Positions 21,906 through 33,394 of a DNA stretch of 64,000 nucleotides are shown here, piece by piece; within the stretch, counting starts at the first letter, position 1, and each line of letters opens with the position of its first letter. Source of the DNA: Diphasiastrum complanatum (taxonomy: Eukaryota > Streptophyta > Lycopodiopsida > Lycopodiales > Lycopodiaceae); the NCBI GenBank assembly GCA_029204225.1, contig CM055101.1:5647246-5711245 (forward strand), written 5' to 3'. A program made the translations under genes and the position numbers. Below the pieces are notes generated by a model. It was not told where the DNA came from and searched no databases. It worked only from the letters and a program-made list of their open reading frames with translations.

Positions 21906-24296
21906 GTGACCCACCAACAATAATCCTATTTTTATTTTTTTGAATTTTTTTTTTCTACCAACATGGATAAGTAAGCCTGTACAGTTTGATTTTTATTTTC
22001 CCTAACAATGTTGTCAAGTTGCAAATACAGTATTTTTGGAAAGTTATCACCAAATTCCCAAATTATCTTTTGTACAATGGTTATGGTCAAATTTGGATTC
22101 TTTTGAACATTGGGATAATTGAAAAATACTTTTGACTCCGATATGCCATTAAATACAAGTGCTCCTATCTCTAAGATCTATTTTCATAGACTTTAGTAGG
22201 TTTGTTACATAGACTATACTAGGGTAACCTTAGAGTAGGACAAAGCCTATCATTGAATGTCATCCCAAAAGTACAACACATAGGACCTAGGCATGACACA
22301 ATACTCCATGTCTAGCTCATTTCAAATGCATACTTCAAACTAACATTAAGTCAAACTCGTTTTTGAAGATCTTCTTGGACCTTGGACTTTTTCAAGATGG
22401 GAACAAAATGTCACTTGCATGTGAACTTAGTAAAGGAGTATTCCACAACCAAAGCTACATGTGGTGTTAATCTGAACTCATACGAAATGCATGGTTGGAG
22501 GTTAAAAGGAATGAAAAATATCGATCTATGAGTAAAAGGTGATTTGTATCCACCTAATCCATTGACCAATATTTCTCCTCAATTTTGTGATGTAAATAGT
22601 TTGTTAAGGTTCGTTGGTGATGGTGCCAACGGACTTCTTGGCTATTGTCAAGTTATGGATTCTCGAAGAATCCAAGTTGGAATGCTAGCGAATAGTGCAA
22701 ACATTCATATTACATACATGAATGAGCAATTAAAATCATTGCAACAAACAAATCGACATTGGTTAAAGAGATAACAAATCTAAAATTAGAGCTCACCAGA
22801 TCTGTCACAAAGTTTGAAGAATTGCAATCAATGCTATGTACGAATCTCCTTATGGATGCCATCTACACTTTCATAGCTCTTCTATTGATGTTGGTATATC
22901 ATGTTGTGTAGTCCTTGTTTTCACATAATGCAGAGATGATGTTTTTTGAGTAGTTGCAGGATTGTTACAATTTGGGCGTTAAGTGAGACTTGTTGTGAAA
23001 TGACACATCTTATAACTAAAAGTATTACAAAGGTGAACATGCATGTTTTGACACTTAGCACATGATATAAAGCCAAATTGTCAATACAAAGATATTTCAA
23101 GGGAGCTCAAAAGTTGATTCAATGATCTTCTGGCATAAACACAAGCAATAATATGTTTACTGATTTCAAAAGCAAGAGTTTAATTGTTTTGATGAATGAT
23201 TGCTTGAGGCTTAGCAGATTTGAAGGTCATTTTGAAGTTCAAATTGAGTAGTGCATGTCACATATGGATACCTTCAAACTACTGGACTCATTAGTGTATC
23301 TAGTGCAATAAATGGTGAGCATCTTTTTTAGTAGATGCAAAATAGCCAATTTGTTGAAAGAATTTGAAGAGATGCTAGTGCAGTTAACTCGTGGTCACAG
23401 CCAAGAAAAAGATCCAAAGAGAGGCTTTTGGAAATTTGACTTAATGAGCCAATAGTCATAATTTGAACATAATGTGTACAGAGGGTGTTAGTCCATTTAT
23501 TGAGCATGTTGAGCATTGATGATCTCGGGTTCTTCTCCATCTGCTCCAGTAAAATTTCTCAAAAGCTTTTGAGAAATTTGAAAGTCTCGTGGATGTTCTT
23601 ATAAGAAACTAATATTTGATGTGCTGTTAAGCTCCATACTTCGGTAAGTTCCAACTAGCTTGCATTGATGCACAAGATTGTGTAATCTTTGTCCCGTTTT
23701 GATGGGCTGGCCCACCCAAATGGACCTGATCAGCCCTGCTTATCATTTAAAACCATGTTGCACAGCCGTTACTGGTTAGAAGTCTATGTCCTTGGATAGG
23801 ATAGTCTGCTAAATACTTGAGCCACTAGCCCTTGGCATTTTGGTTTTACACAATATACAAAAAGCTGCAAAATGCTTATGGCAAATAACATGGAAAACGT
23901 TTACAAACAATTCACAAACCATGACATTCAAAAGATCTCTTTTAAGACATTTCAGCAGTAAAGAAGACTGTTCGACGGCTTGGTGATTGCCCTGCCAATT
24001 TTTTTTTTTACGCTCTTTGACAAAAGTTTCTTCGGATTGGCCATTGGACATGCAGTTCTTTTTGGTTTGTTTCGTCTGAAATTCCTCTATGGCAAATAGA
24101 GCAAAAAATGTAATTGTACAATTAACAAATCCTAAAATTGAGAAGATGTCTCTTTTTGAGATAATTTACCAATAAAATAAAGTGCAAGGTGGAGTGTCAG
24201 GTGTGTTTTTGTCATTGTTTGACATGAGTTCCTTTGAGCAATTCAAGAGGGGGTGGGCCTTGAGCATCTTTTTCATCGTTGCAATGATCACTCCCT
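21906..24296. other. Intergenic, no gene seen
   Basis: No coding region with family features is found. A short open frame at 22544-22774 has ordinary composition and no recognised motif. Confidence 0.35.
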
Positions 24297-24430
24297 TCTC
24301 CCCCTCTCTCCCTCTCTCCCCCTCCCACTCACATATATATAAAGCACACACACACATACACAAATGTACTACCACATACATACACATATACTACCAAATG
24401 TGTATATATATATACACACACATATATAAC
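24297..24430. repeat. Compound microsatellite (CCCTCT, CA, TA)
   Basis: A CCCTCTCT-rich tract is followed by CACACACATACACA and TATATATATACACACA runs. It is simple sequence; the open frames over it are artefacts. Confidence 0.9.
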
Positions 24431-24479
24431 AAATGTACTACCAAAAGGTACAATGAATTATACCACCGAACCATGCTTT

Positions 24480-25260
24480 TAGCCTTATCCAGTCTGCGAT
24501 TTTATTCGTGTTTCTACACAGTCTGTAGATATACATGGGAATCGCTTAATAGGTGGATTCGACAACGACGAACTATCGAAGGTGCCGAAGGTTGACAGTT
24601 TCCGTTTCCATCTGTTATGAATATTACGGCTTACCCAAGTTGGTTGCCAAGTAAATTTCCAAGAAGTCCTAATTGGATGGATGACAATGCATTGTGGCTA
24701 AGCTCCTATTGCGACCTACGACCTGATTAGTTGCCCTAATGAGATAAGCCTAAGCGACATTCCTCATTAGTATAAATAGTTGATCATTAGAAAAAAGAGA
24801 TATAGAGATAGAAAAGAAGAAAGAGAATTTCTATTTTGAATATTGCTAGCGCGCTGACTGCTTATCAGCGGAGTGCATCAAATAGAGTTATCAATAATAC
24901 AGAAATAGGAGGCTTCATCCGATATTGTTTTATACTTGCATCGTCTGATTTGTACATGCTACTTACTAAATCAATCATACATTATTATTACGTTTGATAT
25001 TATGTCAGAATGTATGCAAGCTTCTCTGAAGTTATTTATATTTGTTTAATTTCTTATCAATTGGTTTGAATTGTCGAATGATTCAATATTGCAATATTCT
25101 ATATCTATCAATTATATTCTATGATTGTTTGTCTATGAAATCACTTTAGTACTAATGATTCAAAGTTACTTACCGAAAGAACAAACGTGACGATTGTCGC
25201 GATAACTTTGTTTGTTTTTTATAGGCGTAGTCATACATCAAAAGAGGGATTATTCCACAA
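24480..25260 (+). repeat. Copia LTR remnant, family of the 47-kb element
   Basis: Stretches match the 5' LTR at 46963-47939: TTTCTACACAGTCTG, TACGACCT(G/A)ATTAG, AGTATAAATAGTTGATCAT (a TATA box) and a (T/C)GCTTA(T)...TTA/CAGCGGA segment. The copies are diverged and the ends cannot be fixed. It precedes Copia gag-protease remnants in the same orientation. Confidence 0.6.
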
Positions 25261-25429
25261 AGACTGATGATTTGACTTTTGACTTCGATTTCATTACTAT
25301 CGTATCCTCTTTAAGTCACGCTCTATATGTCAACAAAGGCTCAAAACAATAGAAGAAGAAAAGCTCTAAACACCCCGCATTGAATTAGAAGTTGACATAA
25401 AGTCAAGAATAATTATTGAATTCACAATC

Positions 25430-26155
25430 GAAGAAGAAGATGTTCTGTAAGAATTGCAAATGCACTAATTATGAGATCCAATATTGTAGGATATTGAAAG
25501 CAAAGAAATGACAACAGGCAACCAAATCAACAGGTGAATGTAGTCGCAATATCATCTCAATCTCCTATACTCGACATGGAAGAAGGAGCGTTTATGGTTA
25601 GAGACCAAAAGGCGCAAGTTGATATTTCTTGGTTTTTGGATTCTAGAGATACTCAACATACGATCAGTCATCATGAGTATTTTCATTCCTATACAGCTTA
25701 CAGTACAAAGAAATTTGTTCATCTTGGCAACAATAGTACACATACCGTATTAAAGGTGAAGGCACTGTAAGATTGATGTTCCAGCATGATCAATTCAAAC
25801 TACTATCGAATGTTTTACATGTATCTAAATTCTCTACAAATCTATTGTAAATAAATAGTATTATTGATTTAGGTCATAGGGTAGAGTTTGAATCTGATCA
25901 ATGTTGAATTGTTGATAGGACAAATAACTTGCACTTGGCAAGAGGCATGGATACTTATATAGACTGATTCATTGTTTTTCTGATACAAGTCAAGTCTTGA
26001 ATACTTCTATTCTAGTCAATAAAAAATTATTTTGGCATAATAGATTAGGACATTTGAATCATACATTTGTGTTGAACATGTTGAAACAGTCCTTAGCGCT
26101 TGATCTCGACTATCCAATCAATAAAGTTGACTCCTTGTCTATCATAGCAACATTG
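25430..26155 (+). pseudogene. Copia gag-protease-integrase remnant
   Basis: A damaged zinc knuckle (FCKNCKCTNYEIQYC, lacking the His) is followed by a protease region (SWFLDSRDTQHTISHHEYFHSY). In the protease the DSG active site has become DSR. After further breaks the integrase zinc domain start LFWHNRLGHLNHTFVLNMLKQS can be read (about 26030-26095). Stops and shifts divide it, and it ends near 26155 where minus-strand Copia sequence begins. It is closest in layout to the element at 48-49 kb. Confidence 0.75.
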
Positions 26156-26179
26156 TTAGTGTAGGATTTGGGTGGGCCT

Positions 26180-26425
26180 TCAACGGATACAACTTAACCT
26201 TTCTGGTTCAGAGGTTGCACCAAAATCACGGAGCCTTTTGCCCCTTTCGTGAGCAAAGATCACATTTCCACCATTGACAACTTCTTTGGTGGAAAACAAA
26301 TAGATTCTACAATCTCTACTTGAAGAGCAAAACATTACCATTATTCCTATCATTGAAATAGGATAACCTTTGGTCTTTACATTGGAATGATCATGCTCAA
26401 AGCATGTGGACCCAAAGATTTCCAA
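26180..26425 (-). pseudogene. Copia integrase C-terminal fragment
   Basis: The minus frame reads IFGSTCFEHDHSNVKTKG then YLFSTKEVVNGGNVIFAHE. This corresponds to the FGC-hydrophobic-H / Y-P...R-hydrophobic / SR-V-F-E stretch after the Copia integrase core. The GYS segment between is shifted. It is opposite in strand to its left neighbour, so it belongs to a different insertion. The minus-strand frame at 26428-26622 may be further polyprotein, but I cannot place it. Confidence 0.6.
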
Positions 26426-26993
26426 TACTAAAATGATGTTTCATCTTTTATGACACTATTCAAACTATTACAAAAATAGTTATCCAATGAAATTGCTTTA
26501 TCACCAACAAATAGAGATTTGAAAACATCTAAATTCACTATCTTGTCATAAAGAGTACTAAACATCATAGATCTTAAAGATAAGCAACAAGTCACTCCAT
26601 GTCTACTAATACTATCCAACAAGTATTCAAAGGTAGTAGACTATCCAATGCTCGCCATCCTTGCAAGATGCACACTTGAATGAAAAATTTGCATGCAATT
26701 TGATGACTCGGCCTTTGTCATTGAGGACCTCCTTGGAACTCTCATGCTTTGAGGCTGATCCTCAAGATCTTCCTCCTTTTAATGCTCCTCCTCAATGCAA
26801 GCAAGATCACACTTTGTCAAGATCTCCTCTTGAGTGATCTCCTCCTTTGCCAAGCTCACACTCTCAAAAGCATCACTAGCTTCCAACTTAAACAATCTTC
26901 CATGTTTCTGCCAGCTGAATCACTCCTACAATCCTCCAGAGTGTAGTCAGGCACTGCTGATCTACGTTTATAAAATTAATGTAGCATTCGACA

Positions 26994-27477
26994 TAGCTTC
27001 AACCAAGGTGCGGAATTCAAATGAACAAGAAAATTTAGACACATGAATAAACAGCAGACGCATTTGCATTCGAGATCAGACACAACAAGAAAATCATCTA
27101 TATTGATCTTTCTCTGATTTCTTCAAGCACTGCATGCAAATCCACGGTGCGTTGGCATGGGAGAAACACAGTTCTCTCACGAGCAATCATCTCGCTTTAC
27201 TAGCGGACAGTTGGATCTACAGATCCTAGATAGAATTGTCTTCGCACGCAAGCGGACAAGTATTCTGTATTTCGTCTTGATTGCTTACTTGCATCAAACT
27301 ACTACATTACACTATATGTGTACTCTGTTAATCTATATGTCAAGTATCATCCAGTAAGTATAGTCTCTCTATGTAAATCTAAGATTAGAGTGATTAAGCA
27401 TCTACAACTAATCAAGGAAATACAAGAGTGGCAGATTAGCCACGACCTAAAATGTATCTGCTGACGTCATGCCATCA
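26994..27477. repeat. 485-bp direct repeat, copy A (LTR-like)
   Basis: This matches 27803-28288 almost base for base (about 96-97% by eye). The copies share the left start TAG(C/T)TTCAACCAAGG and the right end GCCATCA. They are 325 bp apart. The arrangement resembles the terminal repeats of a very small (TRIM-like) element, but one end lacks the TG/CA rule and no target duplication is evident. A plain segmental duplication is the alternative. Confidence 0.85.
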
Positions 27478-27627
27478 AATCAAATATTTGTACTTTTGGG
27501 TACTTGCATGATCTCGTTGGTACTCTTTGGAGAGTGGAGGGCAGGAGAAGATTTCATTTCTGGTGTTGGTTTCGTTTTGGTCATTTGCCTTCTCTCGTAC
27601 TGGACCACAAAAGATTCTCATTCATGA

Positions 27628-27766
27628 ATCTTTCGTGTTCGCAAACCGTTCGTCTTCGTCTGCTTTGACTTTCGTATTCACGAACCGTTCGTCTTCGTTT
27701 CCTTTGACTTTCATGCTCGCAAAACTTTTCATGTTTCGTGTCTCCTGACTTTCGTGTTCGCAAACA
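27628..27766. repeat. ~39-bp minisatellite between the direct repeats
   Basis: About three and a half units of the form TTCGTGTTCGCAAACCGTTC + GTCTTCGTYTSCTTTGACT. The last units are degenerate. It lies in the spacer between the two 485-bp repeats. Confidence 0.75.
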
Positions 27767-27802
27767 TCTTCGTCAGGATGAGGGCTGAAAGCTAGCAAGG
27801 CT

Positions 27803-28288
27803 TAGTTTCAACCAAGGTGCGGAATTCAAATGAACAAGGAAACTTAGACACACGAATAAACAGCAGATGCATTTGCATTTGAGATCAGACACAACAAGAA
27901 AATCATCTATATTGATCTTTCTCTGATTTATTCAAGCACTGCATGCAAATCCATGCAGTGCGTTGGCGTGGGAGAAACACAGTTCTCTCATGAGCAATCA
28001 TCTCGCTTTACTAGCGGACAGTTGGATCTACAGATCCTAGATAGAATTGTCTTCGCACGCAGGCGGACAAGTATTCTGTATTTCGTCTTGATTGCTTACT
28101 TGCATCAGACTACTACATTACACTATATGTGTACTCTGTTAATCTATACATCAAGTATCATCCAGTAAGTATAGTCGCTCTATGTAAATCTAAGATTAGA
28201 GTGATTAAGCATCTACAACTAATCAAGAAAATACAAGAGTGGCAGATTAGCCACAACCTAAAATGTATCTGCTGACGGCATGCCATCA
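27803..28288. repeat. 485-bp direct repeat, copy B (LTR-like)
   Basis: Second copy of the repeat at 26994-27477. It differs at scattered positions and by a few bases near 27954-27960 (ATGCAGTGCG against ACGGTGCG). Confidence 0.85.
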
Positions 28289-28861
28289 TGCTCACAGGTT
28301 CCACTCTATCTATGAACACGGTTCTGTGGATTTCTTTACTTCTTCTTTACCGTTCTTTATGGTTCTTCTGGTTCTTATGGTTCTTCTTGTTAGAACGGTT
28401 ATCACACGGACATGTTACTCAGGTTTCAACATGTATTTCCCAGCCTGTCAATGGGAGACACGGTTCTGATACTCAGCTACATGCATAAGCCAACCATGTA
28501 ACCATCTATAGCTCAAGAGGATCAACGTTCTGGAACAGGGAGCAGTCCTACCACTATCTACTAATTTAGAATACAATCAAGAACAAGATTAACTACTGAA
28601 ATAAGAATGAGAAACAAGAAACTAGATTTCTAGTAGCATTTTAACAGTCCAAGAATCATTGGATGTTGAGCTTATTGGCATCAGGGTCATCAAAACTGGA
28701 GGTAGGGTTGGTAGACATGATGAAAAAACTGGGAAATAAGAATATGGAAAAAGGGTGTCGGTCGAGATTTCAGACAAGGTTAACAGGCGTCGGTTGTGTG
28801 AGAAATTGGCAAAAATCTAGCTTGGTATTTTTTATGATAGAAGTTTGTAAGTGAATCTCAC

Positions 28862-29603
28862 ATGTGTGGAGGATGTTCCCACGTGTGGAGAATTGTAAAG
28901 TAAAAAAAAATGTTTGATATAGGGGTCTCATAGAATTTCATAGTCAAGCATTTAGGTGTAGGATGTTGATAGGGTCAAATTTGGCATAGATGGCAAGGTA
29001 TCCATTTCCACTTGTAATGCCACTATTGAGCCAAAATAGAGTAGGAGGCCAAACTTGTCTCAATTAGAGTGTAGACAAGTGTAATGACTTTGTTTGATGA
29101 ATTCTAAGAGGTCCAATAGGATTTAGAGGTGGAACCATGTGTGGTCCAATAGGAATTTGAGGTGTGCTTAAGAGGTGCATGGATCAATGGTCCAATAGGA
29201 TTAAGAGGTGACAAAGTGTGGTCCAATCATAGTTAAGCATAGTGGTAGCTCTTGGATCTACTAGTATCACTGTACTCCTCATTTTGGATCTAATTGATTT
29301 TGAGATTGAGTGGATTTTGAGTGTCATTGAATTTCTAGCTTTCTCTCTCTACCCGAGAGCTCATGATGGTTTTTCTCTCTCTACTCGAGGAGAGCAGCTT
29401 GTTTTTAATTAGAATACTTTTGGAACACTTCCCACACGTGTGAGTGAGAGTTGGAAGTGATTGAATGCATGTAGTAGTGTGTTTTTGCCATAGAATCAAA
29501 GATAGATCTTGAATCTCAATCTAGTCTTGATCTTGGTGCATCTACACACCTTAGGAGATCACAAGTACATGTAGTGGACAATCCACACGTGTGAAATTCA
29601 ACA
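28862..29603 (+). repeat. Copia 5' LTR of the 30-kb element
   Basis: The LTR ends ATTCAACA at 29603, directly before a tRNA-Met primer site. The left end is estimated from a TG-start (TGTGTGGAGGATG). It contains four copies of a GGTCCAATAGGATT-type motif (29111, 29144, 29192 and a partial at 29221) in its U3-like part. A related but diverged LTR lies at about 59.4-60.2 kb. Confidence 0.7.
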
Positions 29604-29616
29604 TGGTATCAGAGCC
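29604..29616 (+). promoter_or_regulatory. Copia primer binding site
   Basis: TGGTATCAGAGCC, the common plant Copia primer site for initiator tRNA-Met, directly after the LTR end. It sets the element's orientation as plus. Confidence 0.9.
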
Positions 29617-30355
29617 TACCTAAGGTTACCATGCATTTTGATCCATTTGAGTGAAAACTATTCATCAATCTTGAGCTAGAAATTGTCAAGATCCATTTTC
29701 CTAGCTATCTTGTCCAATTTTGGATCAAAAGAGATCAATAGGGCATTGATTGGGTCTGACCTGGTACTGTACGGAATCAGGTGCTCAGACACGTGTGAGG
29801 AACATCCAATTTCAGTTTGGGTGTTCTCTTTCATGGTTGAAAATCTTGCTAGATAGCTTGTTTTGAAGCTATTTTTGTCTAGTTTTTTATGCAATCAGTT
29901 TCATTCCATATGGTTGGGCCAATCAAAAGTTATAAGCTTTTGAAGAGGGTTAGGTAGGGCACATAGACCTGGGTGGACACATTTGGTTTGGTCAAGAGAT
30001 TGCTTGTTTGATCCAAAATCACAGTTGAATGCTTACCAATCTCATCTATATGTTATCTAGGCACTGTTTTGAGATCTTAACCATTTTGTTTCATGCAATA
30101 TCATTGTATTTGAGTCAAATTTGGTTTCTTAGTGTATTTCACACGTGCTAAGAGTGTTTGATCCTAACTTTGCCCATACTCTATCTTTTGATGTGAAGTA
30201 GATCTAGTTTTGGAGAGATTGAGATAGCTAGTGAGAATCACCTCACAGTTTGTTGCAAGATCTTGCATAGGAGATGGTAGCACACCATTATTGGATCCTA
30301 TAGTGAGAGAGAAGCAACATTTTTTGTTCATCACTTTTATTTATCTCCACTTTAC

Positions 30356-32164
30356 ATGACTTCAATGAGTTCATACTTGTTGCAACCAAGTGAGAGATTG
30401 TCTACTTCCAATTATTCAATATGGAAGTTGAGGATGGAGTCCATCTTGATACTCCAAGATGTGATGGACATTGTACTTGGGATTGAGGAGGAGCCTCAAG
30501 TCCTTCAAGAAGTACAAAAATACAAGAAGAGAGCTAGGATGGCTCTCCACTACATTAAGATGAATGTCTCTAATGAGATATTGAGGGAGATTGGTGATTG
30601 TTCTACATCCAAGGAAGCTTGGGATTGTCTCAAGTCCATCTATGAGGCTAAGAACACCTCTAGGCTACTCACTCTTAGAAATCAAATCTTCCAAAGTAGT
30701 CAAAAGAGTGATGAGAGTGCATCTAATTATGTTTTGAGAGTCAAGGATATTCATAGGGAGCTTGCATGTATTGGTGACTCAATCAATCAAAGTGAGCTAG
30801 TCCAAGTCATTCTCAATGGCTTGAGAGATGAATATGACAACCTTGTCCAATCCTATGCCATTAAGGAGGAGCTACCAAGTTTGGAGGCCCTCCAAAGTGT
30901 GCTTATTTCTGAAGAATCAAGACAAGAGTACAAACTCTTGAGGATGGACAAGCTATCACTCAATCATGATGATGGCAAAGTTCTATTTGCCAAGCACAAA
31001 GAGAGGAGTAAGAAGCAACACCATCACTTCGCTAATGACAAAGATAAAGACCAAGATGGAGAGGAGGAGGATACCTCTCATGCTTCTAATTCAAATCTCA
31101 AGAAGAAGAAGATCAAGTGCTTTTATTGTGGCAAGAAAGGCCATTATGCCACCAATTGCTTCAAGAAGAAGAATCAACTCAATCAAGCCAACATCACCAA
31201 TGAGAAAGAAGACTATATTGCAAGTGATGGAGAAGGCTCTCTTATGGCATCGAGCTTCTCCTCTTCCACCTTCAACAAAGATGACTCAAAGACCATATAC
31301 ATTGCAAGTAAGCATGAGTGCAATATTGAAGGAGTAGGAATTATTCCCTTGAAGCTTGCATCTTCCAAAGATCTCTTTCTCAACAATGTTCTTTTTGTCC
31401 CAAATCTTACAAAGAGCATCTTAAGTGTTGGCCAACTTCTTGATAGTAGCTTTGATGTCAATTTCAATATTGACAATTGTGTGATCAAGAAGAATGGTGA
31501 GATCCTTGCATATGGATCAAGATTTGAAGGCATCTACAAATTGGATCCAAGTGAGTGTGCAAACTCTCTTGATGTCTCTTATATGTCCAATATTTCAAAG
31601 GAGGATGATCACACAAGATGCACATATCTTCTCTCTTCAAGTATTATGGTGTATGATTATTCCTTATTATTCAAAGCATATGTTGAGAAGAAATTCTCAT
31701 TGAAGATCAAAGCTTTGAGGAGTATTGGAGCTCTTGAAGGAATAGCACCATATGAAGTTTTATTCAAGATGAAGCCTAAGGTTGATCACCCTAGTGAACT
31801 TGGTAGTGCTTGCTTTGCACATATTCCCTTGGAAACAAGAAGGAAGGATGATCCAAGCTCATGGATCATGATTGGATACTCATCCATCAAGGAGGCCTTT
31901 AGTGTCTTTACACTCTCTATTTCAAAAGTGATTGTGAATAGCGATGTCACATTGCATGAAGATTCAATCTTGGAAGTGGCCGAGATCAAGGCTTCTCAAG
32001 AAGCATCACAAGTTATCTTTTTTGAAGGTATTCAAGTTATGATGGGGCCAATGTGTGAGGAGGAGTTTCTTCTTTATATGATTTCAAGAAGATCTTCAAG
32101 ATGCATGGTCGAGTTTTTATGGCTCACCTTACATGGCAAAGAGGGCCATCTTTCATGTTTATGA
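30356..32164 (+). CDS. Copia-derived Gag-only polyprotein with in-frame deletions
   Basis: An uninterrupted 602-codon frame starts at ATG (30356), 740 bases after the primer site. Residues 1-200 are a UBN2-type Copia Gag (YSIWKLRMESIL, SKEAWDCLKSIYE, SNYVLRVKDIHREL, NGLRDEYDNLV). A zinc knuckle CFYCGKKGHYATNC follows (31118-31159). Next comes the later half of protease (KHECNIEGVGIIPL, LFVPNLTKSILSVGQL) without the Asp-Ser-Gly active site. Then, after a few residues of integrase (FKAYVEKKFSLKIKALRS), the frame jumps to the integrase C-terminal part (APYEVLFKMKP, ACFAHIPLETRRKDD, IGYSSIKEAF). The integrase catalytic core, RT and RNase H are missing. All joins keep the frame. It could still supply Gag and spread with help from a full element, like described TR-GAG elements; whether it is expressed is unknown. 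Confidence 0.85.
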   Translation: MTSMSSYLLQPSERLSTSNYSIWKLRMESILILQDVMDIVLGIEEEPQVLQEVQKYKKRARMALHYIKMNVSNEILREIGDCSTSKEAWDCLKSIYEAKNTSRLLTLRNQIFQSSQKSDESASNYVLRVKDIHRELACIGDSINQSELVQVILNGLRDEYDNLVQSYAIKEELPSLEALQSVLISEESRQEYKLLRMDKLSLNHDDGKVLFAKHKERSKKQHHHFANDKDKDQDGEEEDTSHASNSNLKKKKIKCFYCGKKGHYATNCFKKKNQLNQANITNEKEDYIASDGEGSLMASSFSSSTFNKDDSKTIYIASKHECNIEGVGIIPLKLASSKDLFLNNVLFVPNLTKSILSVGQLLDSSFDVNFNIDNCVIKKNGEILAYGSRFEGIYKLDPSECANSLDVSYMSNISKEDDHTRCTYLLSSSIMVYDYSLLFKAYVEKKFSLKIKALRSIGALEGIAPYEVLFKMKPKVDHPSELGSACFAHIPLETRRKDDPSSWIMIGYSSIKEAFSVFTLSISKVIVNSDVTLHEDSILEVAEIKASQEASQVIFFEGIQVMMGPMCEEEFLLYMISRRSSRCMVEFLWLTLHGKEGHLSCL

Positions 32165-32590
32165 GAGTTCAGGGTTTACGACGGGTTGAAGGGGGAAAGA
32201 GAAGCACTGGTGCACGGTTTCTAGTTAATAGAGGCTTAGCAAGCTCAGCAGAGGGATTATTAGCCTGTGCATAGCATCAGACAAGGAAAAAGCTGGTGAA
32301 AAATTGACAATTTAGCCAGTTAAAAATTGAAACCGGGTTTGGTATTATGGTTTTCTACACATAACTGGTGATTTCTTCGCTGTTTTTGCACCGTTTTGGA
32401 TGCCGTAAGGACATGAGGGAAGCTAATTACATTGTCAACCAGCCATGGAGAGATTCTGAGGTTTATGTCAGAGATTTGTCTACAGACAGTTAACCTAGCA
32501 GATTTGCGATAAAAGGTGAAAAAAGCCACTTTGTCAAGTTGAGCTAAAATCACCATTTCTCCACGGAAGTTCATAATTGAACACTCTACA
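32163..32590 (+). repeat. Probable 5' LTR of the 33-38 kb Copia
   Basis: It ends in ACTCTACA at 32590, four bases before a primer-like TGGTATCAGTGG (32595-32606). The start is a guess (TGAGAGTTCAGGG right after the previous ORF's stop). No matching 3' LTR is found, because the element is truncated at about 38.08 kb. Confidence 0.45.
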
Positions 32591-32594
32591 GATT

Positions 32595-32606
32595 TGGTAT
32601 CAGTGG
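32595..32606 (+). promoter_or_regulatory. Copia primer binding site
   Basis: TGGTATCAGTGG is the tRNA-Met type primer site with a changed 3' part. It lies 0.8 kb before the gag start of the element at 33395. Confidence 0.65.
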
Positions 32607-33394
32607 GGCGACCTTGGTCCAGCCTCAGATTGTGCTCAAATCGATCTGAAAACAAAATTGATCAAGCAAAAGTCAGTTTGGGGAGGCATGGCCGTAGACA
32701 AGGAGGAGCGTGGAGCTCACGCGCGACGAACGGGGGCAGCAGCTCAGTGTCAAAAAGTGTATAGTGGCCCCAAGAAAGGGTTTTGGCACAATGGAGTGCA
32801 TGTGACCATAGGATTGGACTCCTATTGGATCAACGGCCGTGATAGATTGCTCAGGGAACAATCTGAACAAAAGATTGTAGTGGACCATTAGATGAAGTGG
32901 ATCTGGTCTTGAAGGATCTTGAAGTGTATTTTGGCCTTCAACTTCAATAAAAAATTTCATAGTGAAAGTTGAGTTGGGTCCCTTCACAAGTGAAGTGTGA
33001 AGTTTCTTCAAGATTAAGAAATAGTTAAAAAACAAGGAAAATCCCTATTTTTGGGTCATTTGCCCGTTTTGACCCAAACGAAAGCCTATAACCTCCAAAC
33101 AAAGGGCACCCGGACTGTACCTACAAGTACGGTACAGCAAAACAGAGTGATTGCAGCGGAGAAAGTGTTCAGAGTGCGCCAAAAGTGATTTCACCATTCC
33201 ACTGGTCACGTAGTTGGGAGTTGACGACTGAGTGCATTTCAGAAGGCGACGCCGATTTGGCTTTCAAATTGGTGGAAAAGTGGCGAGTGGCCTGGTAAGG
33301 AAAAAAGTGCAGTCCATTATTTTCAGCTTCTAACATCACAGTTGGCCTCGACATACTGCTTTTAGCCTACAACAGAACTGTCAAGCAGTTTTGC

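Noticed and set aside
24182-24595. 137-codon frame
   Set aside because: It crosses a compound microsatellite and an LTR start; composition is Ile/Tyr/His-rich from simple sequence.
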